From Anaerolineales bacterium UBA7227 (GTDB lineage: Bacteria > Chloroflexota > Anaerolineae > Anaerolineales > Villigracilaceae), in NCBI GenBank assembly GCA_002473085.1, contig DKTP01000004.1, positions 1 through 14,867 of the forward strand: 14,867 bases of DNA. Direction: 5' to 3'. Shown here in pieces: positions 6,301-12,862 of the stretch; position 1 is the first letter of the stretch; each line of letters opens with the position of its first letter. Both the position numbers and the translations under genes were made by a program. The notes beneath the pieces are model-generated. The model searched no databases. It saw nothing but the letters and a program-made list of their open reading frames with translations, and was not told the DNA's origin.

Positions 6301-8343
6301 TCACTGCGCGCAGGCGAACCGGGAACGCATCGCCTCCGCCGCGGCAGACTGCTCCGCGCCGGGCGGCGTTTCGCGCGCGATGCGCGCCCAGAGCGAACAC
6401 AACATCGGCGCCATGTAATCCTTCGAGACGCGGAACGCCTCGACCGACAAATCCTGCGCCCGCGTCCAATCGCCGGTGTGGGCGTAGGCTTCGATGAAGA
6501 CGAAGCGCTCCACCGGGTCGTTGGGATGATCGTCCAGCGCGAATGCGGTCTCGCCGAGCTGGACGACCGCCTCCCAATCCTTTTGCTGACGGGCGAGGTC
6601 GGCCCGCTCGAAATAATAACACCACCCGCGCGCCGGTTCGCTTCCGTAGACTGCGGGCGGGGTCGCGGTTTCCCCGGGCGTGATCCACGCCGACGAGGAG
6701 AGCGCGGCGGACTCGCGCATCAATGTCTCCGCGGGGATGAAGCGGTTGACCGTGTCAATGTCGGGGTCGAGCAGGCGCAGGCAGCCCGGCGGCGCGAAGT
6801 AAAACGCGACGATTTGCGAAGTGTTCCCCTCGAACTTGCTCGACAGGTAATCGTAATGGATGGGGATGTCTTTCTCGAGGGCGGGGAGCGAACCGCCAAT
6901 GCGCGAGGCGGGATACAGCAAGAGATAGCGCGTCACGTCGCTGCGGTTGTCGGGATCGTAGGTCCAGTTCAGCGCGGCGCTCAGGGAATTGTCCGCGTTG
7001 AAGTTGAAGACGCGCGCGTCCACGGGCGGGAGGCTGCCGGTTGCGGCGGGGGAGAGGAAGGCGCGGTCGTTGAGGAGAACCGTCGTGTCGGGAGTCAGGC
7101 CGGGCGCGCGCCAGGTCATCTGCCAGAAGAGCGCGGCCTGGCGATTCCACTCGAGGCGATAATCGTTCATCCAAAAGGACTGCCGTCCCGCGCACAGGGC
7201 GATCAATATCCCGGCCAGCGCGAATTTCCAGCGCGCGGCAGGGATGAATTCGAGCAGTCCCGCCCAGAGCAGGCTGACGCCGAGCATGAACGGCAAAGTG
7301 AACCGGCTGGTGGGATGCGCCAGCGAGGGCGGAAAATCGATCAGCCAGAACGGCCAGCCCGCGAAGAAGAGCGCGAGAAGCCCGAGCGCGAGAGCGGAAA
7401 GCGGGAAGAGACGGGACGGGGCCGCGCCTTCGACATCTGACTTTCGCAGCGAGCCGTACGCGAGGATAAATACCAAAATGATGACCGCGGCAACCATGAG
7501 CGTCGCGCGCCAGCCGTCGTACGCGGGGACGGGGAGTTGGAAAACCTGTCCGAGTGCCGCGCCGCTCACAGTCCAGAAAGAGGCGAGGACGAGTTGGACG
7601 AGCCGCGCGAGAGTCCCGAAGAAGTCGGTCTTCATGTCGCCGAGGAGACTCGTCGAATAGACCTGGTTGTTGAAGATGAACATGCGCGAGAGGACGGCCG
7701 CCAACCAGAGGCCGAGGTAGGGCAGGGCGCGGCTCAGCGCGGCGCGCGGCGCATGGGGCGCGTTGCGCGAGCGGACGGCGAAATAAATGACGAAAGGACG
7801 GACGAGTTCGAGGAAGAAAAAATACTCCATCATCCACAGGTTGAGCGCGGAGAGCGCCAGCGCGAGGCCGGTGAAGAGACGGGCGCGGCGCGGGTCGTCG
7901 AGGGCGCGCAGCGTGAAGTAGATGGAGGCGAGGAAGAAATTGAGGACGATGAAGAAGTGCGCGTAGAGGAAGGCGCTCCATTGCTGGTTGAAGCCGGGAT
8001 AGACCAGAAAGAAGAACGCGGCGATGAGCGCGAAGGCTTCGCGCCCGGGCCAGACGCGCTTGAAGACTTTCCAGGCGAGGATGCCCGTGAGCGCGCGCAG
8101 GAGCAGCGCGTAAACCTGCCAGTAGATTGGGACGTGCGGAAGGATCGCGCCGTCTATTTGATAAAGCAGCCCCCAGACGGGACGATTGGTGGAGAAGTAC
8201 CGCGTCGTCGCCTCGGGCCCCAATTGATAGCGGATCCACGACATGGGCAGGTCGTCCCAGTAAAAGCCGAGGGACGGGAGCGCCAGCCCATACGCGAGGA
8301 CGGCGGCGACGAGGAGGGCAACGGCAGGATGGATGCGTTTCAT
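6301..8343 (-). CDS. Large polytopic membrane protein, GT-C glycosyltransferase-like, with a C-terminal soluble domain
   Basis: I do not recognise a named family. The 680-residue protein has an N-terminal membrane half (about residues 1-391) with roughly ten hydrophobic segments, and a soluble C-terminal half (about 392-680). Directly after the first membrane segment comes FYWDDLP with an Asp-Asp pair (30-31). This is the place and style of the acidic motif of GT-C enzymes, which transfer sugars from lipid-linked donors outside the membrane. The last 110 residues (from about GWCYYFERADLARQ) look like helical TPR-type repeats. The start at ATG 8343 has no good ribosome binding site; a frame open upstream to 8568 would overlap carbamate kinase and encodes low-complexity Arg/Ser/Pro sequence, so I rejected it. 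It has no obvious link to purine breakdown and interrupts the cluster. The GT-C assignment is tentative; the presence of a real gene is well supported. Confidence 0.75.
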   Translation of the reverse strand: MKRIHPAVALLVAAVLAYGLALPSLGFYWDDLPMSWIRYQLGPEATTRYFSTNRPVWGLLYQIDGAILPHVPIYWQVYALLLRALTGILAWKVFKRVWPGREAFALIAAFFFLVYPGFNQQWSAFLYAHFFIVLNFFLASIYFTLRALDDPRRARLFTGLALALSALNLWMMEYFFFLELVRPFVIYFAVRSRNAPHAPRAALSRALPYLGLWLAAVLSRMFIFNNQVYSTSLLGDMKTDFFGTLARLVQLVLASFWTVSGAALGQVFQLPVPAYDGWRATLMVAAVIILVFILAYGSLRKSDVEGAAPSRLFPLSALALGLLALFFAGWPFWLIDFPPSLAHPTSRFTLPFMLGVSLLWAGLLEFIPAARWKFALAGILIALCAGRQSFWMNDYRLEWNRQAALFWQMTWRAPGLTPDTTVLLNDRAFLSPAATGSLPPVDARVFNFNADNSLSAALNWTYDPDNRSDVTRYLLLYPASRIGGSLPALEKDIPIHYDYLSSKFEGNTSQIVAFYFAPPGCLRLLDPDIDTVNRFIPAETLMRESAALSSSAWITPGETATPPAVYGSEPARGWCYYFERADLARQQKDWEAVVQLGETAFALDDHPNDPVERFVFIEAYAHTGDWTRAQDLSVEAFRVSKDYMAPMLCSLWARIARETPPGAEQSAAAEAMRSRFACAQ

Positions 8344-8374
8344 GCGTGTCCGATGGCCGGTCGCCGGACAGCCC

Positions 8375-8392
8375 CGCGGCCGCGCGGCCGCG
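8375..8392. repeat. 18-bp perfect GC palindrome between carbamate kinase and the membrane-protein gene
   Basis: CGCGGCCGCGCGGCCGCG is its own reverse complement and contains two overlapping-unit GCGGCCGC sites. It lies in the 82-bp gap 8344-8425, about 34 bp after the carbamate kinase stop. Flanking bases extend the possible stem imperfectly (GGCAG / CTGTCC). It could act as a terminator-like hairpin that separates the catabolic genes from the membrane-protein gene, but no T-run is present. Confidence 0.45.
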
Positions 8393-8425
8393 AGACTGCC
8401 CGACTGTTGATTGTTTGACGTTCGG

Positions 8426-9379
8426 CTACGGCACAATCCAGGTTCCGGTCTCGCCTTTGAGGGCGCGGCCGATGTTTTCGGGGTTGGTGATGAGCGCTTT
8501 GCCGTTGGGCATGGCTTCGAGATACCAGACGATGGCCTGGATCTTCGGCGCCATCGAGCCTTTGGCAAAGTGCGTCCCTTCGGCGAGGTAGGCTTTGGCT
8601 TCGGCGAGCGTCAACGTGTCGAGCCATTTCTGGTCGGGCTTGCCGAAGTTGACGGCGACTTTTTCCACGGCAGTGGAGATGAGGAAGAGGTCGGCCTTGA
8701 TGAGTTGCGCCAGCAGCGAGGAGGCGAAGTCTTTGTCGATGACCGCGGCGACGCCTTTCAGGTCGCCGTCCGCGTCGCGGATGACGGGGATGCCGCCGCC
8801 TCCGACGGTGACGACGACCGTCCCCGCCTTGAGGAGGGTCTCCACCGCTTCGAGTTCCACGACCTCCTTCGGGAGCGGCGAGGCGACGACCCGCCTCCAG
8901 CCGCGGCCCGCGTCCTCCCTGACCGACCAGCCGAGTTCCGCGGCGCGGCGGTCCGCTTCGGCTTTGTCCATGAACGAGCCGATCGGTTTGGACGGCTCGC
9001 GGAAGGCTTTGTCGTCCGCGTCCACCGCGACTTGAGTCACGACGGTCGCCACCGATTTGTCGATCCCGCGGCGACGCAGTTCGTTTTGCAGGGTCTGCTG
9101 GAGGGCGTAGCCGATGGCGCCCTGCGAATCCGCGCCGCAGACTTCGAGCGGGACTTCGTGCATACCCTCGACCTTCGCGGCGATCTCCGAGCGGCGGAGG
9201 ATGAACCCGACCTGGGGCCCGTTGCCGTGACCGATGGCGACGTCCCAGCCCGCTTCGAGCATGTCCGCGATGTGGTAGGTGGTTTCCTTCGCGGCGAGAT
9301 ATTGACTCTCGACGGTCACGTTCTTATCGTCTTTGATGAGCGAGTTTCCGCCGATGGCGATGACAGCAAGTTTGGTCAT
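8426..9379 (-). CDS. arcC: Carbamate kinase
   Basis: The 317-residue protein has the normal carbamate kinase length and the amino-acid-kinase fold. Motifs are AIGGNSL (8-14), GHGNGPQVG (50-58), CGADSQGAIGY (81-91), EPSKPIG (128-134), TVGGGGIPVI (191-200), IDKDFAS (214-220) and a conserved C-terminal ITNPENIGRAL. The enzyme transfers phosphate from carbamoyl phosphate to ADP, giving ATP and carbamate, which falls apart to ammonia and CO2. The gene begins 8 bp after the carbamoyltransferase stop, with its AGGAG ribosome binding site overlapping that stop. This tight coupling implies that the carbamoyl phosphate released by the carbamoyltransferase is used for ATP synthesis. In E. coli the counterpart in the ygeW cluster is yqeA; arginine-deiminase operons use arcC. 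No arginine deiminase is present here, so the ygeW-type context is favoured. Confidence 0.93.
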   Translation of the reverse strand: MTKLAVIAIGGNSLIKDDKNVTVESQYLAAKETTYHIADMLEAGWDVAIGHGNGPQVGFILRRSEIAAKVEGMHEVPLEVCGADSQGAIGYALQQTLQNELRRRGIDKSVATVVTQVAVDADDKAFREPSKPIGSFMDKAEADRRAAELGWSVREDAGRGWRRVVASPLPKEVVELEAVETLLKAGTVVVTVGGGGIPVIRDADGDLKGVAAVIDKDFASSLLAQLIKADLFLISTAVEKVAVNFGKPDQKWLDTLTLAEAKAYLAEGTHFAKGSMAPKIQAIVWYLEAMPNGKALITNPENIGRALKGETGTWIVP

Positions 9380-9387
9380 GGATTCTC

Positions 9388-10377
9388 CTAGCTCATCGTC
9401 AACGCCATGACGGCTTTCTGCGCGTGGAGGCGGTTTTCGGCTTCGTCGAAGACGACCGAGTTGGGACCGTCCAGCACGGCGCTGGTCACTTCGATGTCGC
9501 GGTCGGCGGGAAGCGGATGCATGTAGATGGCGTCCTTCCGCGCGACTTTGAGTTTGGCGTCGTCCATGATCCAGTTCTTGAAGGAGTCCTGGAGTTTTTT
9601 GCCCTCGCCCTTGTCGGTGGTGGTCAACAGCGGGCCCCAGGACTTGGCGTAGATGACGTCCGCGTCTTTGCAGGCCTCGGTCATGCCGTCGGCGCTGTCA
9701 ATGATCTCGAAGGCCGTCCCCGCGATTTTGGCCTGTTCCTTCGCCTGCTCGACGATGTCGGGCATGAGTTCGAAGCCGGGCGGATAGGCCAGGGTCACGT
9801 CCATGCCGAAGCGGGGCATCTGGAGGATCAGGGATTGGGGAACGGAGATCGGCTTGAGGTAGGATGCCGCGTACGCCCACGAGACGACGATCTTCTTTTT
9901 GCGGAGGTCGCGTCCCTTTTTCTCCATGATGGTCATCAAGTCGGCGAGACACTGGAACGGGTGGTAGATGTCGCACTGCATGTTGAGGACCGGCGCGCGG
10001 CTGGACTTGGCGACCGCGTTGAGGTACTTGTTGCCGTCGCCGAAGTCGCAGTGACGGATGGCGATGCCGTCGAAGTAGCGTCCGAAGATCTCGCCGATTT
10101 CCACCGGCGTGTCGCCGTGCGAGATTTGCGTAGTGTTGCTGTCAATGAACGCGCCGTGCCCGCCGAGCTGGGCCATGCCCGCTTCGAACGATCCGCGCGT
10201 GCGCGTGGACGAGAAGAAGAACAGCATGGCGAGGACTTTATCGCGCAGGTAGGCGTGCGGTTCGCCGAGGGCGCGCTTGCGTTTCAAGTCCCACGCCACG
10301 TCTAGAACGGTTTCGACTTCTTCCTTGGTGAAATCGAGGTCGCCGATAAAGTCTCGGCCGCGAAAATTGGTTTGCAT
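9388..10377 (-). CDS. ygeW: YgeW-family (knotted) carbamoyltransferase
   Basis: The 329-residue protein belongs to the aspartate/ornithine carbamoyltransferase superfamily. The carbamoyl-phosphate loop is SSTRTRGSFE (56-65), and the HPxQ motif is HPFQ (139-142). The middle part VSWAYAASYLKPISVPQ followed by RFGMDVTLAYPPGFEL closely follows E. coli YgeW as I remember it. The C-terminal loop is HPLPADRDIEVT (287-298), where ornithine enzymes and YgeW have HCLP. The protein is shorter than E. coli YgeW (about 396 residues). In purine/urate-degrading clusters YgeW is thought to run in the phosphorolytic direction on a carbamoylated amine, feeding carbamate kinase. The pairing here with arcC and a YgeY homologue fits that. 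A GAGGAG ribosome binding site precedes ATG 10377 and directly abuts the repeat array. An ordinary or catabolic ornithine carbamoyltransferase is the main alternative. Confidence 0.85.
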   Translation of the reverse strand: MQTNFRGRDFIGDLDFTKEEVETVLDVAWDLKRKRALGEPHAYLRDKVLAMLFFFSSTRTRGSFEAGMAQLGGHGAFIDSNTTQISHGDTPVEIGEIFGRYFDGIAIRHCDFGDGNKYLNAVAKSSRAPVLNMQCDIYHPFQCLADLMTIMEKKGRDLRKKKIVVSWAYAASYLKPISVPQSLILQMPRFGMDVTLAYPPGFELMPDIVEQAKEQAKIAGTAFEIIDSADGMTEACKDADVIYAKSWGPLLTTTDKGEGKKLQDSFKNWIMDDAKLKVARKDAIYMHPLPADRDIEVTSAVLDGPNSVVFDEAENRLHAQKAVMALTMS

Positions 10378-10391
10378 GATTTTGACTCCTC

Positions 10392-10471
10392 TTTGTTAGT
10401 TGCCTGGTTTGTTAGTTGGCTGGTTTGTTAGTTGGCTGGTTTGCTAGTTATCTAGTTGACTGGTTGGCTGG
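10392..10471. repeat. Array of five 16-bp tandem repeats, downstream flank of the four-helix-bundle gene
   Basis: Units start at 10392, 10408, 10424, 10440 and 10456. The model unit is TTTGTTAGTTGGCTGG; units 2 and 3 are identical, unit 1 has one change, and units 4 and 5 are more diverged. Each 16-mer is itself two variants of an 8-mer of the form TTxGxTxG. The array begins after the ygeW ribosome binding site region and ends at the stop codon of the four-helix-bundle gene (10472-10474). Read on the other strand it matches the array at 10872-10927. Confidence 0.93.
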
Positions 10472-10840
10472 TTATCGGTGTTTGCTCAAATAGGTTATCA
10501 AGCCGTTGATGAGTTTTTTTGTTTCTACGCTCAGGTCATATGCCTTTCTAATTTCCTCGTCGGTGATGTAGCCCGCGTCCAGGGCAAGGTACAACTGGGA
10601 TTGGACTTCTCCAGCCGAGCGGCGAGCCATTTTGAGAAAGCGGACAAACTCTGTGTTGTATCCTGCTTCGAATCCTTCTGCGATGTTGTGCATTACGGAG
10701 CTTGCCGCTCGTTGAATTTGATCTCGTAAGCCGAAGTCTCGTGAAAATCCTTCCTTGCGCGTCAATTGATACACATAACCTGCAAGTTCTCGCGCCTTCT
10801 TCCACGAATCGAGTTCCTCGAAGTTCTTGATCGTCGCCAT
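10472..10840 (-). CDS. Four-helix-bundle protein (23S rRNA intervening-sequence protein family)
   Basis: This 122-residue protein has the full set of family landmarks: FEELDSWKKA (7-16), VYQLT (23-27), FGLRDQIQRAA (36-46), NIAEG (52-56), EFVRFLKMAR (64-73), and a helix with EVQSQLYLALDAGYI (78-92). The family forms pentameric four-helix bundles. It was first found inside intervening sequences of 23S rRNA genes and is also related to the accessory protein Avd of diversity-generating retroelements; its function is generally unknown. Here it is outside rRNA, inserted between two metabolic genes, with inverted repeat arrays on both sides. ATG 10840 has a GAGG ribosome binding site about 8 nt upstream. 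There is no reverse transcriptase or variable repeat nearby, so a retroelement role is not supported. It is intact and of normal length. Confidence 0.92.
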   Translation of the reverse strand: MATIKNFEELDSWKKARELAGYVYQLTRKEGFSRDFGLRDQIQRAASSVMHNIAEGFEAGYNTEFVRFLKMARRSAGEVQSQLYLALDAGYITDEEIRKAYDLSVETKKLINGLITYLSKHR

Positions 10841-10871
10841 TCGGCCGCCTCAATCATCACTCGTCCAAACG

Positions 10872-10927
10872 AACTAGCCAACTAGCCAACTAGCAAACCA
10901 GCCAACTAGCCAACTAGCCAACTAACC
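10872..10927. repeat. Array of seven 8-bp tandem repeats, upstream flank of the four-helix-bundle gene
   Basis: Seven units of AACTAGCC start at 10872 and continue every 8 bp. Four are perfect or near-perfect; variants are AACTAGCA (10888), AACCAGCC (10896) and AACTAACC (10920). The last unit contains the stop codon of the M20 hydrolase (TAG, 10924-10922). It is the inverted counterpart of the array at 10392-10471, sharing a perfect 21-bp inverted repeat with it. Confidence 0.93.
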
Positions 10928-12121
10928 ACCAATCAGGCTTGGCAGGATCGCGTAGAACTCGGTGGCTTTGACCATATCCTCCAGCGAGACGGAGTCGCGC
11001 ACGGTGTGGGCGGTCTCTTCGTCGCCGGGGCCGAATCCAATCGAAGGGATGCCCGCCTTGCCGGCCCAGTAAATGCCGTTCGTGGAGAAATTCCACTTGC
11101 CGCTGGGCGCGTCGGGCAGACCGATGGCCGCGCGCGCTTCCTGTCCAGCCTTCACGAGCGGATGATCCTCCTCGTACGCCCAGGCCGGGAAGTATTTATC
11201 CACCGGGAAGACGAAGCCCGTGTAGGACGGCTCGTCATAGAACAGTTCCTCGACCTTGACCGTGTCCTTGAACTCGGGCGGGATCAGATCCTCGACCTGC
11301 TTTTTGACCGCTTCTTTGGTCTCGCCGAAGGTCATGCGGCGGTCAATGAAGATGACGGCTTCGTCGGGGACGGCGTTGATCGAGGGCGTCTGGACTTTCA
11401 TATCACTGACCGTGATCTTGCCGTGACCGAGGAATTCATGGTCGCCCAGTTTCGGCTCCAGGTCGCGGATACCGGCGATGACGGGCAGCAGCTTGTAAAT
11501 GGCGTTGTCGCCCAGATGGTTGGAGGCCGCGTGAGCGCTCCGTCCCTTGGCCGTGACCTTCATTTCAAGGCGGCCTTTGTGCCCGCGATAAACGTTCATC
11601 TTGGTCGGCTCGCCGATGACGACGTAATCGGGTTTCACCTTCGGGTCAACTTCAACGAAAGTGTTAGGCGCGATGCCGTCGCACCACTCTTCCATGTTGC
11701 CGAAGTAGTAGGCGGTGTAACCTTCGAGCAGTCCCAGATCGCGGGCGATCGCCAGCCCGTAGACCATGCCGGGCGTGGAGCCTTTCTCGTCGCAGGCGCC
11801 GCGCGCGTACAGGACGCCGTCCTCCACTTTGCCGACGAACGGGTCCCACTGCCACTCGTGCGGGTCGCCCACGCCGACGGTGTCAATGTGCGAGTCGTAG
11901 ACGATGACCTTCGGGCCGTTCCCGATGCGTCCGACGGTGTTGCCCATCTTGTCGAAGCGGACCTCGTCGAAGCCGAGTTTGGTCATCTCCGCCTGGATGC
12001 GCTCGCCCACGTCCTTGATCTGACTCTCCATGCTGGGGATGGCGACGATCTCGCGCATGAAGTTGACGATGTTCTCGCGGTTCTCGTCCACTTTTTTCTT
12101 GATTTCCTGAGCCTTTGTCAT
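10922..12121 (-). CDS. ygeY: YgeY-type M20-family metallohydrolase
   Basis: The 399-residue protein is an M20 amidohydrolase/peptidase with the two-zinc set visible: DSHIDTVG (His78, Asp80), Asp111 in RGACDEKG, the catalytic Glu pair in NMEEWCDG (144-145), GEPT (Glu171), and a late AHT (His372). The dimerisation 'lid' domain spans about residues 180-295. Stretches such as FSTNGIYWAGKAGIP, IGFGPGDEE and FVFPVDKYFPAWAYEEDH follow E. coli YgeY ('selenium metabolism hydrolase' family) rather than ArgE or DapE. In E. coli ygeY is next to ygeW. Here the two are separated only by the repeat cassette. The likely job is hydrolysis of an amide or ureide intermediate in purine breakdown; the substrate is not shown. 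ATG 12121 has a GGAGG site 6 nt upstream. The stop codon lies in the first repeat unit of the cassette, but the C-terminus seems complete. Confidence 0.88.
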   Translation of the reverse strand: MTKAQEIKKKVDENRENIVNFMREIVAIPSMESQIKDVGERIQAEMTKLGFDEVRFDKMGNTVGRIGNGPKVIVYDSHIDTVGVGDPHEWQWDPFVGKVEDGVLYARGACDEKGSTPGMVYGLAIARDLGLLEGYTAYYFGNMEEWCDGIAPNTFVEVDPKVKPDYVVIGEPTKMNVYRGHKGRLEMKVTAKGRSAHAASNHLGDNAIYKLLPVIAGIRDLEPKLGDHEFLGHGKITVSDMKVQTPSINAVPDEAVIFIDRRMTFGETKEAVKKQVEDLIPPEFKDTVKVEELFYDEPSYTGFVFPVDKYFPAWAYEEDHPLVKAGQEARAAIGLPDAPSGKWNFSTNGIYWAGKAGIPSIGFGPGDEETAHTVRDSVSLEDMVKATEFYAILPSLIGG

Positions 12122-12135
12122 TGAATGCCTCCAGT

Positions 12136-12852
12136 TTATGAATTTTTGATCCGTCTTACAATGTGGAAATTGAAATAGCCGGGGATGAAATATGACAACG
12201 CGTGGTCGATTACCAGACCGGACGCGTTGAACACCTGGGAGTTGAAATGCAGCAGCACGTCGCCGCGCTGAATTTGAAGCGTGCGCGCCACGTCGGGCGA
12301 GGCGTCAATGGCGCTGACCGCGGCGCGCGAACTGACGGGCGGGTCGGCGCGGCCCAGCAGAAAGTCCAGCACCGAGCCGCTGAACGATTCGGGGAGGTCG
12401 TCGGCGTGCAGGACCGTCTCGGGGAGCGTGTCCACCAGAAAGGCCACGGGACGCGCGTCGGCCTGCATCACGCGTCGGACGCGCGTCAGATGGCTGGCCA
12501 GCGGAACGTTCAGGGCCGCGGCGAGTTCCTTGTCGGCGAAGATCCGCTCCACCCGCAGGTCGCCCACCGTGACGGCGAGGTTCATCCGCCGCGCCATCGT
12601 ATCCAGGCTTTCCAGCGCTTCGAGCCCGCTTTCCATGACGGGGATGTTTCGCACCACGTACGTCCCCGAACCCTGCCGCCTGCGGATCAGCCCCTGCGTC
12701 TCGAACGAGCGCATGGCCTCGCGCAAAGTGGCGCGGCTCACGCCCAACTGCTTTGCCAGTTCCGGCTCCGAAGGCAGGCGTTGACCGTTGGGCGCGCGCG
12801 CGATCAACCCTGAAAGTTCGGCCGTTAAACGTTGGAAGGGGAAATGCGGCAT
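12136..12852 (-). CDS. GntR-family transcriptional regulator, HutC/UTRA subfamily
   Basis: The 238-residue protein has a GntR winged helix-turn-helix near residues 8-70 (LPSEPELAKQLGVSRATLRE, then RRRQGSGTYVV). A UTRA ligand-binding domain follows (about 90-235), ending in the typical LLHFNSQVFNASGLVIDHALSYFIPGYF. Its gene is packed between adenine deaminase (stop 10 bp upstream of this ATG) and the YgeY gene (start 14 bp after this stop). A regulator located inside the operon is likely to control it, sensing a purine-pathway compound. A GAGG ribosome binding site is within the short gap. It is similar in design to the GntR at 105-836 but clearly different in sequence, so it is not a recent duplicate. 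Confidence 0.92.
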   Translation of the reverse strand: MPHFPFQRLTAELSGLIARAPNGQRLPSEPELAKQLGVSRATLREAMRSFETQGLIRRRQGSGTYVVRNIPVMESGLEALESLDTMARRMNLAVTVGDLRVERIFADKELAAALNVPLASHLTRVRRVMQADARPVAFLVDTLPETVLHADDLPESFSGSVLDFLLGRADPPVSSRAAVSAIDASPDVARTLQIQRGDVLLHFNSQVFNASGLVIDHALSYFIPGYFNFHIVRRIKNS

Positions 12853-12862
12853 GGCGCCTCTG

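Larger units (their letters stand above)
10392..10927 (-). mobile_element. IVS-like cassette: four-helix-bundle gene between inverted repeat arrays
   Basis: The roughly 536-bp unit consists of array, gene, array. A 21-bp stretch is a perfect inverted repeat between the two arms (10429-10449 and 10888-10908), and much of the remaining arrays can also pair, so the transcript could fold into a long stem with the gene in the loop. The gene is AT-richer than its neighbours (24 of 60 G+C at 10501-10560 against 35 of 60 at 10081-10140). It sits precisely between the ygeY stop and the ygeW ribosome binding site. The layout resembles 23S rRNA intervening sequences, which also have complementary ends around such a gene. 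No transposase or target duplication is seen, so calling it mobile is inference. Confidence 0.45.

Noticed and set aside
6755..8239. 494-residue minus-strand frame inside the membrane-protein gene, and plus-strand frames 6298-7440 and 7537-8418
   Set aside because: Low-complexity Arg/Pro/Ala or Glu/Arg-rich shadows. The frame at 6301-8343 gives sensible membrane segments and a globular tail instead.
9388..10377. Assignment to a classical arginine deiminase operon (arcABC)
   Set aside because: No arginine deiminase or arginine/ornithine antiporter gene is present, and the YgeY neighbour and YgeW-like core sequence fit the purine/ureide context better.
10472..10840. The four-helix-bundle gene as an Avd component of a diversity-generating retroelement
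   Set aside because: No reverse transcriptase, template repeat or variable repeat is visible in the window.
10392..10927. The repeat arrays as a CRISPR locus
   Set aside because: Units are 8 or 16 bp in direct tandem with no spacers, and no cas genes are near.
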